Source: JAMQPK01 sp035937795
Lineage (GTDB): Bacteria; Acidobacteriota; Vicinamibacteria; Vicinamibacterales; JAMQPK01
Reading direction: 5' to 3'
DNA: 64,000 nucleotides
Assembly (NCBI GenBank): GCA_035937795.1
Contig: DASZHO010000102.1
Coordinates: 1-64,000, forward strand
Below the pieces are notes generated by a model, which worked only from the letters and a program-made list of their open reading frames with translations, made no database searches and had not been told where the DNA came from. A program made the position numbers and the translations under genes. Shown here piece after piece: positions 31,795-40,394 of this stretch (positions are counted from its first letter, which is position 1; each line of letters starts with the position of its first letter).

Positions 31795-33540
31795 TCACGG
31801 CGATGCGGCGCGCTTCATCACCAGCGTCGGACCCGCCACGAGGGCGTCGATCCCGCAGCGCCGAAACGTCGAATACCCTTCGAGCGCCCGATTGACGATC
31901 GGCTCGCCGGCTACGTTGAATGAGGTATTGAGCAGCACCGGAATCCCAGTGCGGCGGCCGTAGGCGTGGAGCAGCGCGTACAAGCGTGGCGCCATGGCAC
32001 GGTCGAGCGTCTGGAGTCTCGCCGAACCGTCCACGTGCGTCGTCGCAGCCAGCTTCGATCGCCACTCGGCCCGTACGGGGAACACGCCCGACATGAAGCG
32101 AGCCAGCCGCGCGCCACCTGGGGGAAGATCGAAATAGCGATCTGCGGCTTCGATTGGCACCACAGGCGCGAACGGCCGGAATTCTTCGCGACGCTTGATG
32201 TCACGATTGAGCCGGTCGCGCGTCTCGGGGGTGTGTGCCGAAGCCAGAATGCAGCGATGACCGAGGGCCCGCGGACCGAACTCGCAGGCGCCGTCCATCC
32301 AGCCCACGATACGGCCGGCGGCGAGCTCGTCCGCGATCCGTTCGATCAGCACCGGGTCGTCGAGCTGCTCAACGCCCTGGCCGTCCTCACCCGCGGCCCG
32401 CGCCAATTCCTCCGCATCCACGGACGGGCCCCAGAATGGATGGTCGGGGACATCGCGGTCCGGGTTCTTGAAGTACACACGATCCGCATAGAGCGCCGCA
32501 CCGAGCGCGCAGCCGGCATCGCCGGGCGCCGGCGGGACGAAGACGCGCTCGAACCCCGATTCGCCAAGTATTCGGGCATTTGCGAGGCCGTTGAGCGCGA
32601 CGCCCCCTCCCAGACACAGATCAGCCAGGCCGGTTTCCCGATGAAGCGCGCGCGTCATCTCCACAAGCGTGTCTTCGAGAACTCGCTGGGCGCTGGCGGC
32701 GCAATCGGCGAACCGCCGGCCTTCAGCCGTGTCGAGGTCGATCGGTTCGTGCGGGCTACGCGGCGGACCGAACAACGCAACGAACCGCGACGAATACGAT
32801 CGACTCGCCGTCGTCTGGAACTCGAAGTATTCCGGAAGGAGGGCGAATGCGCCATCCGGCGTACGACGGATCACTTTGCGGACCGCATCGGTCATCGTTG
32901 GACGGCCGTAGGCGGCCAGGCCCATCACCTTGTACTCGTCCTCGTTCACGGCAAAGCCGAGATACGCGGTGAAGGTCGAATACAACATGCCCAGTGAATG
33001 CGGGAATCGGATCTCACGGACGAGCGTGATATCCGTGCCGCCGTTCGCGCGACGCTCGCCGTGGCCGACGGTCACCGTCGCCCACTCGCCAACGCCGTCG
33101 GCGGTGAGGATCGCCGCGCGACGAGTGGGTGCCGTGAGGAAGGCGGCTGCTGCATGTGCTGCGTGGTGCGCCGTGAACAGGATCTTGCGCCTCGGCACGC
33201 CAAGGTGGGACGAAATGATGCCGGGAACCCAGACCTTTTCGCCGAGCGAGTTCTTGATCGCGTTCGGAAAAGACCCCCACGAGCGCGGGAAGGCGCGTAA
33301 TGCGCACGTGAGGATCCGTTCGAATTTCAACATGCTGCGCTCGTAGAAGACCACGGCGTCGAGATCTGCCGGATCGAGCCGGCCCCGATCCAAGCACCAC
33401 TCGATAGCGCCCAGGGGAAAGCTCGCATCGTTCTTGTGTCGCGACAGACGCTCTTCCTGCACGGCGCAGACGGGTACGCCATCGACGACGAGCGCGGCCG
33501 CCGAATCGTGGTAGTGGGCCGAGATTCCAAGAATCTTCAT
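31795..33540 (-). CDS. NodU/CmcH-family carbamoyltransferase
   Basis: A 581-residue O-carbamoyltransferase. The N-terminal Kae1-like domain begins ILGISAHYHDSAAALV, with metal-binding histidines in FTAHHAAHAAAAF and the catalytic loop AILTADGVGEW. The C-terminal domain, which makes carbamoyl-adenylate, has EFGPRALGHRCILAS and LLNTSFNVAGEPIV. It transfers a carbamoyl group from carbamoyl phosphate to a hydroxyl of a small molecule or sugar. The start codon ATG 33540 lies 1 bp from the previous stop codon. The length is standard. Confidence 0.92.
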   Translation of the reverse strand: MKILGISAHYHDSAAALVVDGVPVCAVQEERLSRHKNDASFPLGAIEWCLDRGRLDPADLDAVVFYERSMLKFERILTCALRAFPRSWGSFPNAIKNSLGEKVWVPGIISSHLGVPRRKILFTAHHAAHAAAAFLTAPTRRAAILTADGVGEWATVTVGHGERRANGGTDITLVREIRFPHSLGMLYSTFTAYLGFAVNEDEYKVMGLAAYGRPTMTDAVRKVIRRTPDGAFALLPEYFEFQTTASRSYSSRFVALFGPPRSPHEPIDLDTAEGRRFADCAASAQRVLEDTLVEMTRALHRETGLADLCLGGGVALNGLANARILGESGFERVFVPPAPGDAGCALGAALYADRVYFKNPDRDVPDHPFWGPSVDAEELARAAGEDGQGVEQLDDPVLIERIADELAAGRIVGWMDGACEFGPRALGHRCILASAHTPETRDRLNRDIKRREEFRPFAPVVPIEAADRYFDLPPGGARLARFMSGVFPVRAEWRSKLAATTHVDGSARLQTLDRAMAPRLYALLHAYGRRTGIPVLLNTSFNVAGEPIVNRALEGYSTFRRCGIDALVAGPTLVMKRAASP

Positions 33541-33541
33541 C

Positions 33542-34291
33542 TCAATATTGACTGGTGGGCGAGTCGTCCCGGTGCTGTGAAATCGCGGTCCAACCGAGTG
33601 GCTCCCGCCGTTCGGCACGTTTAGCCAGCCACGCGAACGGCGGCAGCAGGATGAAATACATGATTGTCAAAATGGCGTTGCCAAGGAGGCTCGCAAGCGC
33701 GGCCGCGACGCGCAGGTACCGTTTCCACAGACGGCTGGCTCGTGCCCGCCACACCTGGCGCACGTAGGACCCAGGCAGGACGCGAGCGAGCTGGGTGTAC
33801 GTGTAGTTCATGTGAAACACTTCATCGCGCAGGATCTCGTCGAAGATCGCGCGCGTCGAGGGATCGTCGTCGACGACCTCCCGATAAATCGCGAAACGGC
33901 CGGCCGCGGCTTTTTCTGCGACATGCAGGAACGCGAGCAACCGGTAATCGGGCTCTCCTTCGATACGGAGGTCGTCGAGCCCGTGGCCGCCCGGCAGCGG
34001 GCTGCCGTTGAATAGCCCCTTCGCGCGAGCCGGGCGCGCCCGGAGCAGCGCGGCGCCACGCTGGCGAAACAGATCGCCGTGGCGAAGCTCGTCGATCGCA
34101 TGCTCGAGGTACAGGCGGCGCAAAAGCGGGTCCGGTGTCACTTCCGCCGCCCTCAAGATGTCGCGTCCGCCGTCGGTCTCAACTTCGGCGAAGGCGAGGA
34201 GCTTGCCTACCCGGCGGTCCAAATCGCTCCAGACCCATCGGTGGATCGGGCGCAGCATCCGGTCTGCGCGTGCCGCCAGTCTCAAAGACAT
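33542..34291 (-). CDS. Ferritin-like diiron-type membrane protein
   Basis: A 249-residue protein with a ferritin-like four-helix bundle. Candidate metal ligands are Glu in LLAFAEVETDGG, Glu-x2-His in LYLEHAIDELRHGDLF, Glu in FLHVAEKAAAGRF, and Glu-x2-His in EILRDEVFHMNYT, the classic ExxH pattern twice. One or two hydrophobic segments follow (ASLLGNAILTIMYFILLPPFAWLA), so it is membrane-bound. It is first in the carbamoyltransferase operon, with a TAAAAT box 4 nt before its ATG. In the family such proteins do hydroxylations, desaturations or deformylations; this one's substrate is unknown. Confidence 0.8.
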   Translation of the reverse strand: MSLRLAARADRMLRPIHRWVWSDLDRRVGKLLAFAEVETDGGRDILRAAEVTPDPLLRRLYLEHAIDELRHGDLFRQRGAALLRARPARAKGLFNGSPLPGGHGLDDLRIEGEPDYRLLAFLHVAEKAAAGRFAIYREVVDDDPSTRAIFDEILRDEVFHMNYTYTQLARVLPGSYVRQVWRARASRLWKRYLRVAAALASLLGNAILTIMYFILLPPFAWLAKRAERREPLGWTAISQHRDDSPTSQY

Positions 34292-34334
34292 CTCGATTTT
34301 ACATCGCTGTCCGCGGCCAATATGCTGAGGAGCA

Positions 34335-35474
34335 TTGCACGAGCAGCGGTCTGAATACCCGGTCCCACGCGTGATGGCCGAGATCGTGGTCGCGTCCATC
34401 GGCGCCACGCTCATGGCTTGCGCGCTCATCGCCAATCAGCGTTGGCTGGACCGGCACTTCCTGCCGTCGTTTTTTCTGCCGCGTCATTGGTACGTGCTGA
34501 TCCAAACGGGCGTTCGCATCATCATCGCAACCTCCGGCGTGGCGCTGATCCTCGCCGGGCGCCAACGTGTTGGACGTCTGGTGGCGCGAACCCCGGCGCG
34601 CGCATTCCCGGTTGCGGTCGGGGCGGCGCTGGCGCTTGGCGCAAGCGAGCTCGTGCTGCGGCGCACGCACCTCCGCCCTGCGCAATGGCTCCTGCCCCAA
34701 GAGGAACCGCTCCGGCGCCCGGATCCGCGACTCGGCTGGACGGTCGAGCCGGCGCGAAGAGGGTACACCGTGATTGGCGGGCGCGTCATCGAGTACGCGT
34801 TCGATCCCGCAGGATATCGTGTTCGCCGGACGGATGAGCCCGTCGATCCCGAGCGCCCGACGATCCTGTTTGCCGGTGAATCGGTGATGTTCGGAGAGGG
34901 ACTGACGTGGGAGGAAAGCGTGCCGGCGCAGGTTGGCGCGATGGTTGGCGTTCAGACCGCAAACCTCGCCGTCAACGGCTACGGCAGCGATCAGGCGTTT
35001 CTGAGGCTGAGGACGGAGCTGCCGCGTTTTCATCGACCGATAGGCGTGGTCTCGCTGTTCATGACCACGCTCTTCGACCGCAACCTCGACGAGGATCGGC
35101 CGCATCTCGGACCGGGACTTGTCTGGCTGCCGGCACAACAGCGGTCCCGGCTGTTATTGCTCGCCGGTCTAGTCATCCCGTACCGGCCTCTCGAAACAGT
35201 CGAGCGCGGCATCACCGTGACTCGCGAGATCCTCCGCGGGACGATCGAGCTGGCGCGTCCGCGCGGTGCAACGCCGCTCATCCTCGTACTGCAGTTCGGC
35301 GCAGAAGAACCAACTGAATGGACTCTGCGGCGCCGGATCCTCGACGAGGCCGGGCTGCCGTACCTCTGGGTCGACGTTGACTCAGCTTTGCGACTGCCTT
35401 GGGATGGACACCCGAACGCGTCCGCCGCGCATGCGATGGCCGCCGCCGTGGCAGCTCGATTCCGCAGCCGGTGA
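34335..35474 (+). CDS. Membrane-anchored SGNH/GDSL-like hydrolase
   Basis: A 379-residue protein from TTG 34335 (366 from ATG 34374, equally possible). Two or three hydrophobic helices at the N-terminus (IVVASIGATLMACALIA, VRIIIATSGVALILAG, FPVAVGAALALGASELVL) are followed by a periplasmic or cytosolic SGNH domain. Blocks include ILFAGESVMFGEG (block I, Ser in the GES variant), NLAVNGYGSDQ (block III region), and the catalytic DGHPNASAAHAMA (Asp-x-His, block V). It is divergent from the ferritin-like/carbamoyltransferase operon. SGNH proteins commonly accompany such clusters, so it may trim or acylate the same product. Confidence 0.75.
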   Translation: MHEQRSEYPVPRVMAEIVVASIGATLMACALIANQRWLDRHFLPSFFLPRHWYVLIQTGVRIIIATSGVALILAGRQRVGRLVARTPARAFPVAVGAALALGASELVLRRTHLRPAQWLLPQEEPLRRPDPRLGWTVEPARRGYTVIGGRVIEYAFDPAGYRVRRTDEPVDPERPTILFAGESVMFGEGLTWEESVPAQVGAMVGVQTANLAVNGYGSDQAFLRLRTELPRFHRPIGVVSLFMTTLFDRNLDEDRPHLGPGLVWLPAQQRSRLLLLAGLVIPYRPLETVERGITVTREILRGTIELARPRGATPLILVLQFGAEEPTEWTLRRRILDEAGLPYLWVDVDSALRLPWDGHPNASAAHAMAAAVAARFRSR

Positions 35475-35501
35475 GGACGTTCGAAGTGTCCAACCTCCGT
35501 T

Positions 35502-36029
35502 TTACTGCTTCACCATCTGGCCTCGCGAGAAGCCGCTGGGGTTCGAGGCGCTGTGGACGTTGAAGTAATAATTTGACGGATTGGCGATCATGTCGTTGAC
35601 ATGCGCCGGATCCATGTTTTGCGTGATATTGGTCCTTGTAAACGAACCCGACCCATTTGCGAGGACGATACCATCCCCGGCAGTTATGCCGCTGCCGACC
35701 AGGACGCCGGCAGACACTCCCGCTGGACCATTGTGAATATGGGCCGCGACGACCGGGGTACTCGGCGGGTACCCCGCGAGCTGGACAGCAAAATCGGCGG
35801 TCGCGGCCGTGATGTTTCCAGAGCCGTCACGGGTGAGATTGAACGTGATCACGGCATTGCCGCTGCCGTTGATTTCAGCGTTCGTGACAGGCGGCACCTC
35901 GTTGGCGGGCAGCAACGCCGCGGTGAACTTCACGGTCGTTGGATTCGCGGTCGACGCTGTCGGCGACGACGAACCACAGCCGAGCGCGAAAATACTGAGA
36001 CCGGCGGCAAGGATTGACAGACGCTTCAT
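35502..36029 (-). CDS. CHRD-domain lipoprotein
   Basis: A 175-residue protein with a lipobox (SIFALGC) and one CHRD domain. The typical core is FTAALLPANEVPPV, the AHIHNGPAG motif, and NYYFNVHSASNPSGFSRGQM. CHRD domains are all-beta extracellular modules found in many secreted bacterial and animal proteins; their ligand is uncertain. A good AAGGAG ribosome-binding site precedes the ATG. It follows the DUF5777 gene by 11 bp, so they are one operon. Confidence 0.9.
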   Translation of the reverse strand: MKRLSILAAGLSIFALGCGSSSPTASTANPTTVKFTAALLPANEVPPVTNAEINGSGNAVITFNLTRDGSGNITAATADFAVQLAGYPPSTPVVAAHIHNGPAGVSAGVLVGSGITAGDGIVLANGSGSFTRTNITQNMDPAHVNDMIANPSNYYFNVHSASNPSGFSRGQMVKQ

Positions 36030-36040
36030 GTTGTTCTCCT

Positions 36041-36901
36041 TCAGTAGAATTTTCGGGCCAGGTTGAATCCGAGAAACAAGCTGTGCGGCTCCCCGCCTCG
36101 CGCCGTCTGGGCGAACGTGGTGCCGGTCGTATTCGAAAAATTCATTTGAAACACGTGGTAGCCGACGCGGCCTTCGAGCGCGAACGAAAATTCCGCGGGG
36201 CCCGGGGCATAGCCGCCAAGACGCGGCGAGACCTCGGCAACCAGATACATACTTTGCCGCACGTGCACGCGGCCGCCGAGGCCGATGAATCCCGTTTCTC
36301 GCGTCACGGCGCCCACCGCGGTGTTGTGCACCCACATCGGGGTCGCATACAGCTCGGCGGCGTCCGCAAACTTCCGGGAGAGCACCGCGCCGAGCGCGGG
36401 GGCGCGGTCCCGGCGGAAGTTGTTGGCCCCTTCAACCGACACGAGCCCCGATATCGACAGCGGCATCTGTTCCGAACCGGCCGACTGCGCGATCGGATCG
36501 AACTTCGCGTAGAACTCGGTCTCGCGGTCGATGTTGGTGCGGTAGGCGGCGGCCTGCACGTGCTTCATCACCGCGAACCGATACTCGAAGCCGATGGCGG
36601 CGCCGTTGTCCAGGCCGAACAGGTTGCTCAACTGCTGGCTGAAGCTCCCATCGCGGAGGTTTCCATAAAATCGATGGGTGAGGTGGAAGTTCGACCGGTG
36701 CAGCGGCAGCCGGAGCGTTGTCGGCAGATTGACGAGCGTGAAATCCGGCTCGACCGGTTGAAGGGTCGCGTCATCGTCCTGAACGGCGGCGGGCGGTGTC
36801 TGGCCCCACACAGTCTTCGGCCACGATGTCTGGGCGGCGACGAAGAAGAGGAAGACAGCAACGAGACGGAGAGGTCGCATCTTACGGAACGATCGCATCA
36901 T
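36041..36901 (-). CDS. DUF5777-type outer-membrane beta-barrel protein, second copy
   Basis: About 286 residues from ATG 36901 (other starts at 36898 and 36880 possible). A signal peptide (LRLVAVFLFFVAAQT) is followed by a DUF5777 barrel with FTLVNLPTTLRLPLHRSNFHLTHRF and a terminal NLARKFY. It is a diverged paralogue of the protein at 29598. Its partner genes differ: CHRD lipoprotein downstream and a divergent cupredoxin lipoprotein upstream, against a blue-copper protein upstream in the first copy. Confidence 0.85.
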   Translation of the reverse strand: MMRSFRKMRPLRLVAVFLFFVAAQTSWPKTVWGQTPPAAVQDDDATLQPVEPDFTLVNLPTTLRLPLHRSNFHLTHRFYGNLRDGSFSQQLSNLFGLDNGAAIGFEYRFAVMKHVQAAAYRTNIDRETEFYAKFDPIAQSAGSEQMPLSISGLVSVEGANNFRRDRAPALGAVLSRKFADAAELYATPMWVHNTAVGAVTRETGFIGLGGRVHVRQSMYLVAEVSPRLGGYAPGPAEFSFALEGRVGYHVFQMNFSNTTGTTFAQTARGGEPHSLFLGFNLARKFY

Positions 36902-36978
36902 GAGGTGAACCCACCAGTGCAATGCCGGGACCACACAAAATTACACTGAAAACGGGTGATTTGTGGAAGATTCCTTAC

Positions 36979-36992
36979 CGTTTACGTAAACG
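36979..36992. promoter_or_regulatory. 14-bp palindrome CGTTTACGTAAACG
   Basis: A perfect palindrome in the gap between the divergent DUF5777 and cupredoxin genes, flanked by further TTAC/CTTACG half-sites. It resembles a transcription factor operator. The core GTTTACGTAAAC shares its TTACG/CGTAA half-sites with the dyad at 28999-29034, also next to a cupredoxin gene. Confidence 0.55.
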
Positions 36993-37073
36993 CTTACGTG
37001 GCGGGAAACCGGGCTTCTGACTTTTGGTGGATAAAGCGGTCTAACATTGGGAAAGAGGGAAAGAGGCAAATTT

Positions 37074-37484
37074 TTGGATCGAACGGCCGGTTGGTTCGTC
37101 ACGACAATTCTTGCGGCTGTGGCTCTTGGAAGCTGTGGCAGTGGATCTCCTGCTTCGCCATCATCCGGGGGCTCGTCCGGGGGCTCGTCCGGCTCGAATC
37201 CGGCCGTCACGGTCACGATCACGTCGTCGGGGGTCAGCCCGAAGCAGCTTCAAGTGCCACAGGGCACAAGGGTGCTGTTTACGAACAACGATTCGCGCGA
37301 CCGCCAAATGTACTCCGATCCCCATCCGGAACACACCGACTGCCCCGAGATCAATAACGTTGGATTAATCAGCCCGGGGCAGACCAAGGAGACGGGCAAT
37401 CTCAACACTGTCCGGACCTGCGGTTATCACGACCACGGCAACCCCGATGACGCGCGGTTCAAGGGGAACATCGTCATTCAGTAG
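37074..37484 (+). CDS. Cupredoxin-like lipoprotein
   Basis: A 136-residue lipoprotein (lipobox VALGSC) with a serine/glycine-rich linker and a small beta-sandwich. Candidate metal residues are His/Cys in SDPHPEHTDCPE and RTCGYHDHGN, a pattern close to cupredoxins but without the usual methionine. It may bind copper or have lost the blue-copper site. The TTG at 37074 is favoured because AAGAGG lies 7-8 nt upstream; a TTG at 37047 is also in frame. Its TAG stop is the boundary of heptamer array F. Confidence 0.75.
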   Translation: MDRTAGWFVTTILAAVALGSCGSGSPASPSSGGSSGGSSGSNPAVTVTITSSGVSPKQLQVPQGTRVLFTNNDSRDRQMYSDPHPEHTDCPEINNVGLISPGQTKETGNLNTVRTCGYHDHGNPDDARFKGNIVIQ

Positions 37485-37594
37485 TCGGCAGTCGTTAGTC
37501 GACAGTCGTTAGTCGACAGTCGTTAGTCGACAGTCGTTAGTCGACAGTCGTTAGTCGACAGTCGTTAGTCGGCGATCAGCCATCAGCGATCAGC
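37483..37594. repeat. Heptamer array F: 16 units of AGTCGAC/AGTCGTT type
   Basis: Thirteen exact 7-bp units alternate AGTCGAC and AGTCGTT between AGTCGGC ends, followed by three (G/C)ATCAGC units. It starts inside the stop codon of the cupredoxin gene and carries the stop codon of the convergent BNR gene, so it occupies the whole gap between them. Confidence 0.93.
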
Positions 37595-39139
37595 CGCAAC
37601 GATCGCGACACCATGCAGCGTCTGGAAGTCGTCGGTATAGACGGTCGCCGCAATCCGGTCGCCGGGCTTCACCCTGGCAACGATATCCTTGTTCTCCACC
37701 TTGTAAACCATGGTCATGGCTCCCATCCATCCAGGAACGTCGTCGCCCTGAACCGTCACGGTGCCCGCGCGGGCGTCGACCTGTTCAACTTTTCCCCGGA
37801 AGGCGAATGGCCTCTTCTCGCCGGGCTTGCCTGGAGGCTCCTCGGCTGCGACGTGTCGCATCACGATGGCGGAAGCTGCCCCTTCGGCGCTCGTCCACGC
37901 GACGAGAAACCCGTCAGCCACTGGAGCAATCACCGGATGGGAACCGGTAATTGACGTGTTGAGGGAGCGCCCGATCCCCGACTGTCCGCCCGGCCAGATC
38001 GGTCTGAACATCACGAGCCGCAGGCCGTCGTGGGGCTCGTCCCACACCGCGGCCAGGCCGCCCGATCTGCCGCCGGCAATCTGCGGATGCGCGGCTTCAT
38101 CCTGGCCGGAGGCCGACAGCCGCACCCGCGGAGTGAAGGTGCGACCGTCTGCGGTCGACGCGTAGAACACAACCTTCTGTGACTGGCCTTGTGGCTGGCC
38201 TTCGCTCACAACCGTCGGCCACACCGCATGCACCGTTTCTCGTGCATCGAGGGCCAGCGCCGGACCGTCCTCAGGACACGCCGCAATCGTCCACTTGTCT
38301 TCGCTCACGCGCGCGAGCGGCCCGAATTCACGGCCGCCATCAGCCGACACCGCCATCGCGATGTCGCGAATGCTCCCCGGGAAAATATGACGCCACGCCG
38401 CGAGGACACGGTTAGCATTGCCCGCGACCACCGCTGTCTTGCAGCAGAAACAGACGTTGGCGGCAACCTGCGTTTCGGTCACCTTGTTGTCGGGATCGAT
38501 CACCGCCGCATACACATCCTGACGCGGCGAGCCGGCGTTCGGCATGCTCGAGTGATCCATCGCGTTCCGGCCGTCGAGCCACACCGCGTGCAGCAATCCA
38601 TCGGGTCCAGCCGCCAGCGACTGCCAGCCGCGAGCGCCCTTCAGCGATGGATCGTGAAGCGTGATCGCGCGACCGAACGTTCGCCCCCCATCCTTCGATC
38701 GAGCCAGCCGGATAGCGGCCGCTCCAGTCCGCTTCGACGCCCAGACGACGGCGATTTCGGTGGCTGTGACGGCAACCCGCGGCGGCTGTTCGACGTTCGC
38801 CGACACATCCTGGTCCCGATCGTTGACGCGCGTCTGGACCGGAAACGTCACGCCGCCGTCTTCGCTCACGGCCGCGTACACATTCATCGCGCCGTTCTTC
38901 GTTCCGGTCCACACGATCGCGATACGGCTGCCGGAAGCGGCGAGCGAGGGCATCGCGGTCGCCTCGCCCGGCATGGCGAATCGAATCGAATCGGGCCGGG
39001 ACGGCAGGTCAGAAACGACCGGGGCTGTGTTGTTCGCACCCTCATCGTGAGGCGCCGGCGGAGCCGGCGTCCCGCACCCGGCAATCAGCACGGCCGCCGA
39101 CAGCCCGGCCGTCACTGCCGATGAGAGTCTTGTGATCAT
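37583..39139 (-). CDS. BNR-repeat lipoprotein with C-terminal copper-binding domain
   Basis: A 518-residue lipoprotein (lipobox AVLIAGC). The main part is a sialidase-like six-bladed propeller with Asp-box motifs (SEDGGVTF, SKDGGRTF, SADGGREF). A cysteine cluster CFCCKTA stands in one blade. The last 75 residues are a CusF-like copper domain with GWMGAMTMVYKV, similar to the domain in the SCO protein at 11938. No catalytic sialidase residues were recognised, so it is probably a binding protein. Copper handling is suggested by the domain and by neighbouring cupredoxins. Confidence 0.82.
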   Translation of the reverse strand: MITRLSSAVTAGLSAAVLIAGCGTPAPPAPHDEGANNTAPVVSDLPSRPDSIRFAMPGEATAMPSLAASGSRIAIVWTGTKNGAMNVYAAVSEDGGVTFPVQTRVNDRDQDVSANVEQPPRVAVTATEIAVVWASKRTGAAAIRLARSKDGGRTFGRAITLHDPSLKGARGWQSLAAGPDGLLHAVWLDGRNAMDHSSMPNAGSPRQDVYAAVIDPDNKVTETQVAANVCFCCKTAVVAGNANRVLAAWRHIFPGSIRDIAMAVSADGGREFGPLARVSEDKWTIAACPEDGPALALDARETVHAVWPTVVSEGQPQGQSQKVVFYASTADGRTFTPRVRLSASGQDEAAHPQIAGGRSGGLAAVWDEPHDGLRLVMFRPIWPGGQSGIGRSLNTSITGSHPVIAPVADGFLVAWTSAEGAASAIVMRHVAAEEPPGKPGEKRPFAFRGKVEQVDARAGTVTVQGDDVPGWMGAMTMVYKVENKDIVARVKPGDRIAATVYTDDFQTLHGVAIVAADR

Positions 39140-39182
39140 GAGGTCAGATCGCCAATGGGGGTAATCTGTCCAAAGATCGACG

Positions 39183-40394
39183 ATGGGCTGGTCATTGTCA
39201 AGGATGATTGTCCTGTGCCTTGCTGCCGGCGTTGCAACGAAAGCCGCAGCGCAAGACATGCCCGGCATGAACATGAGCACGATAGAGACGGGATCACGCT
39301 CGTGGCGGTGGAAGGCACACGGAAATGTTTTCGTCGGGATGAACGATCAGGAGCGGAAGTTCACAGACTTCCGGACGATCGAATCGCAGAACTGGGCGAT
39401 GGGATCGGGCACTCGCGAGGTCGGCACCGGCCGGCTCACGATCTCGTCGATGCTGTCGCTCGAGCCGTTCACGTTGAAGAAGATCGGCTCGCCTCAGGTT
39501 TTTCAGACCGGCGAGAGTTTCGAGCACGCACCGCTCGTTGACTATCAACATCCCCACGATCTGTTCACCGCATTGGGCGCATCGTACGCCCGTCAGACCG
39601 GTCGGTGGACAGTTTCGCTCGAAGGTGATGTGGTCGGCTCGCCGGCACTTGGACCCGAGCCGTTCATGCATCGCGCATCGGCGTCCGAAAATCCGGAGGC
39701 GCCGCTCTCGCATCATCAGCTCGACTCCACGCACATCACGCCGGGTGTCGTCAGTGCCGGGCTCTCGCGCGGAGCCGCGCGCATCGAAGCGTCATGGTTT
39801 CGGGGCCGCGAACCCGACGAAGACCGGACGGACATCGATCTGGGGGCGCTCGACTCCTGGTCCACCCGGGGAACATGGACCATCGGGCCGTGGAGCGCGC
39901 AAGTTTCAGGCGGTCACCTCCACAATCCGGAGATCACGGCGCCCGGCCGTGATATGGCGCGGCTGACGGCGTCTGTTGCGTATTCGCAAACAACCGGATC
40001 GCTCACGACGGCGTTATTCGGGGCTTGGGGGGAAAACCGCGAGGTGCATGGACTGATGGACGCATATCTCGTCGAGACCGGGATATCGTGGCTGGATCGG
40101 AACCATCTCTACTCGCGGGCCGAGCTCGTGACCAAAGACATCCTGAACGCGGGAAGCGATCCAGTGGGCTTCATCGACTTCCATCCGCTCTCACGCGTAG
40201 GCGCGTTGACGGTTGGCTACACGCGAGACCTCAACGGCTCGAACCGCAACCGATTCGGCCTCGGCGGCGATGTGACGATGTACTACGTGCCGCCGAATTT
40301 GAAGAAGAACTACGGCGGGCCGGTGTCGATGCATGTATTTGTGCGATATCGATTCATGTCAGCGGCCGCCGATGGGACGGCACATGATCACTGA
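39183..40394 (+). CDS. Outer-membrane barrel protein, copper-rich neighbourhood
   Basis: A 403-residue exported protein. The signal peptide ends near AAAQDMPGMNMST, and the mature start is methionine-rich (MPGMNM), as in copper-binding tails. Later come strand-rich repeats and a C-terminal FVRYRF segment of an outer-membrane barrel. The segment HRASASENPEAPLSHHQLDSTH is histidine-rich. It is divergent from the BNR/copper lipoprotein gene (43-bp gap) and convergent with the M61 peptidase gene. A role in copper efflux or binding is inferred from composition and neighbours. Confidence 0.72.
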   Translation: MGWSLSRMIVLCLAAGVATKAAAQDMPGMNMSTIETGSRSWRWKAHGNVFVGMNDQERKFTDFRTIESQNWAMGSGTREVGTGRLTISSMLSLEPFTLKKIGSPQVFQTGESFEHAPLVDYQHPHDLFTALGASYARQTGRWTVSLEGDVVGSPALGPEPFMHRASASENPEAPLSHHQLDSTHITPGVVSAGLSRGAARIEASWFRGREPDEDRTDIDLGALDSWSTRGTWTIGPWSAQVSGGHLHNPEITAPGRDMARLTASVAYSQTTGSLTTALFGAWGENREVHGLMDAYLVETGISWLDRNHLYSRAELVTKDILNAGSDPVGFIDFHPLSRVGALTVGYTRDLNGSNRNRFGLGGDVTMYYVPPNLKKNYGGPVSMHVFVRYRFMSAAADGTAHDH

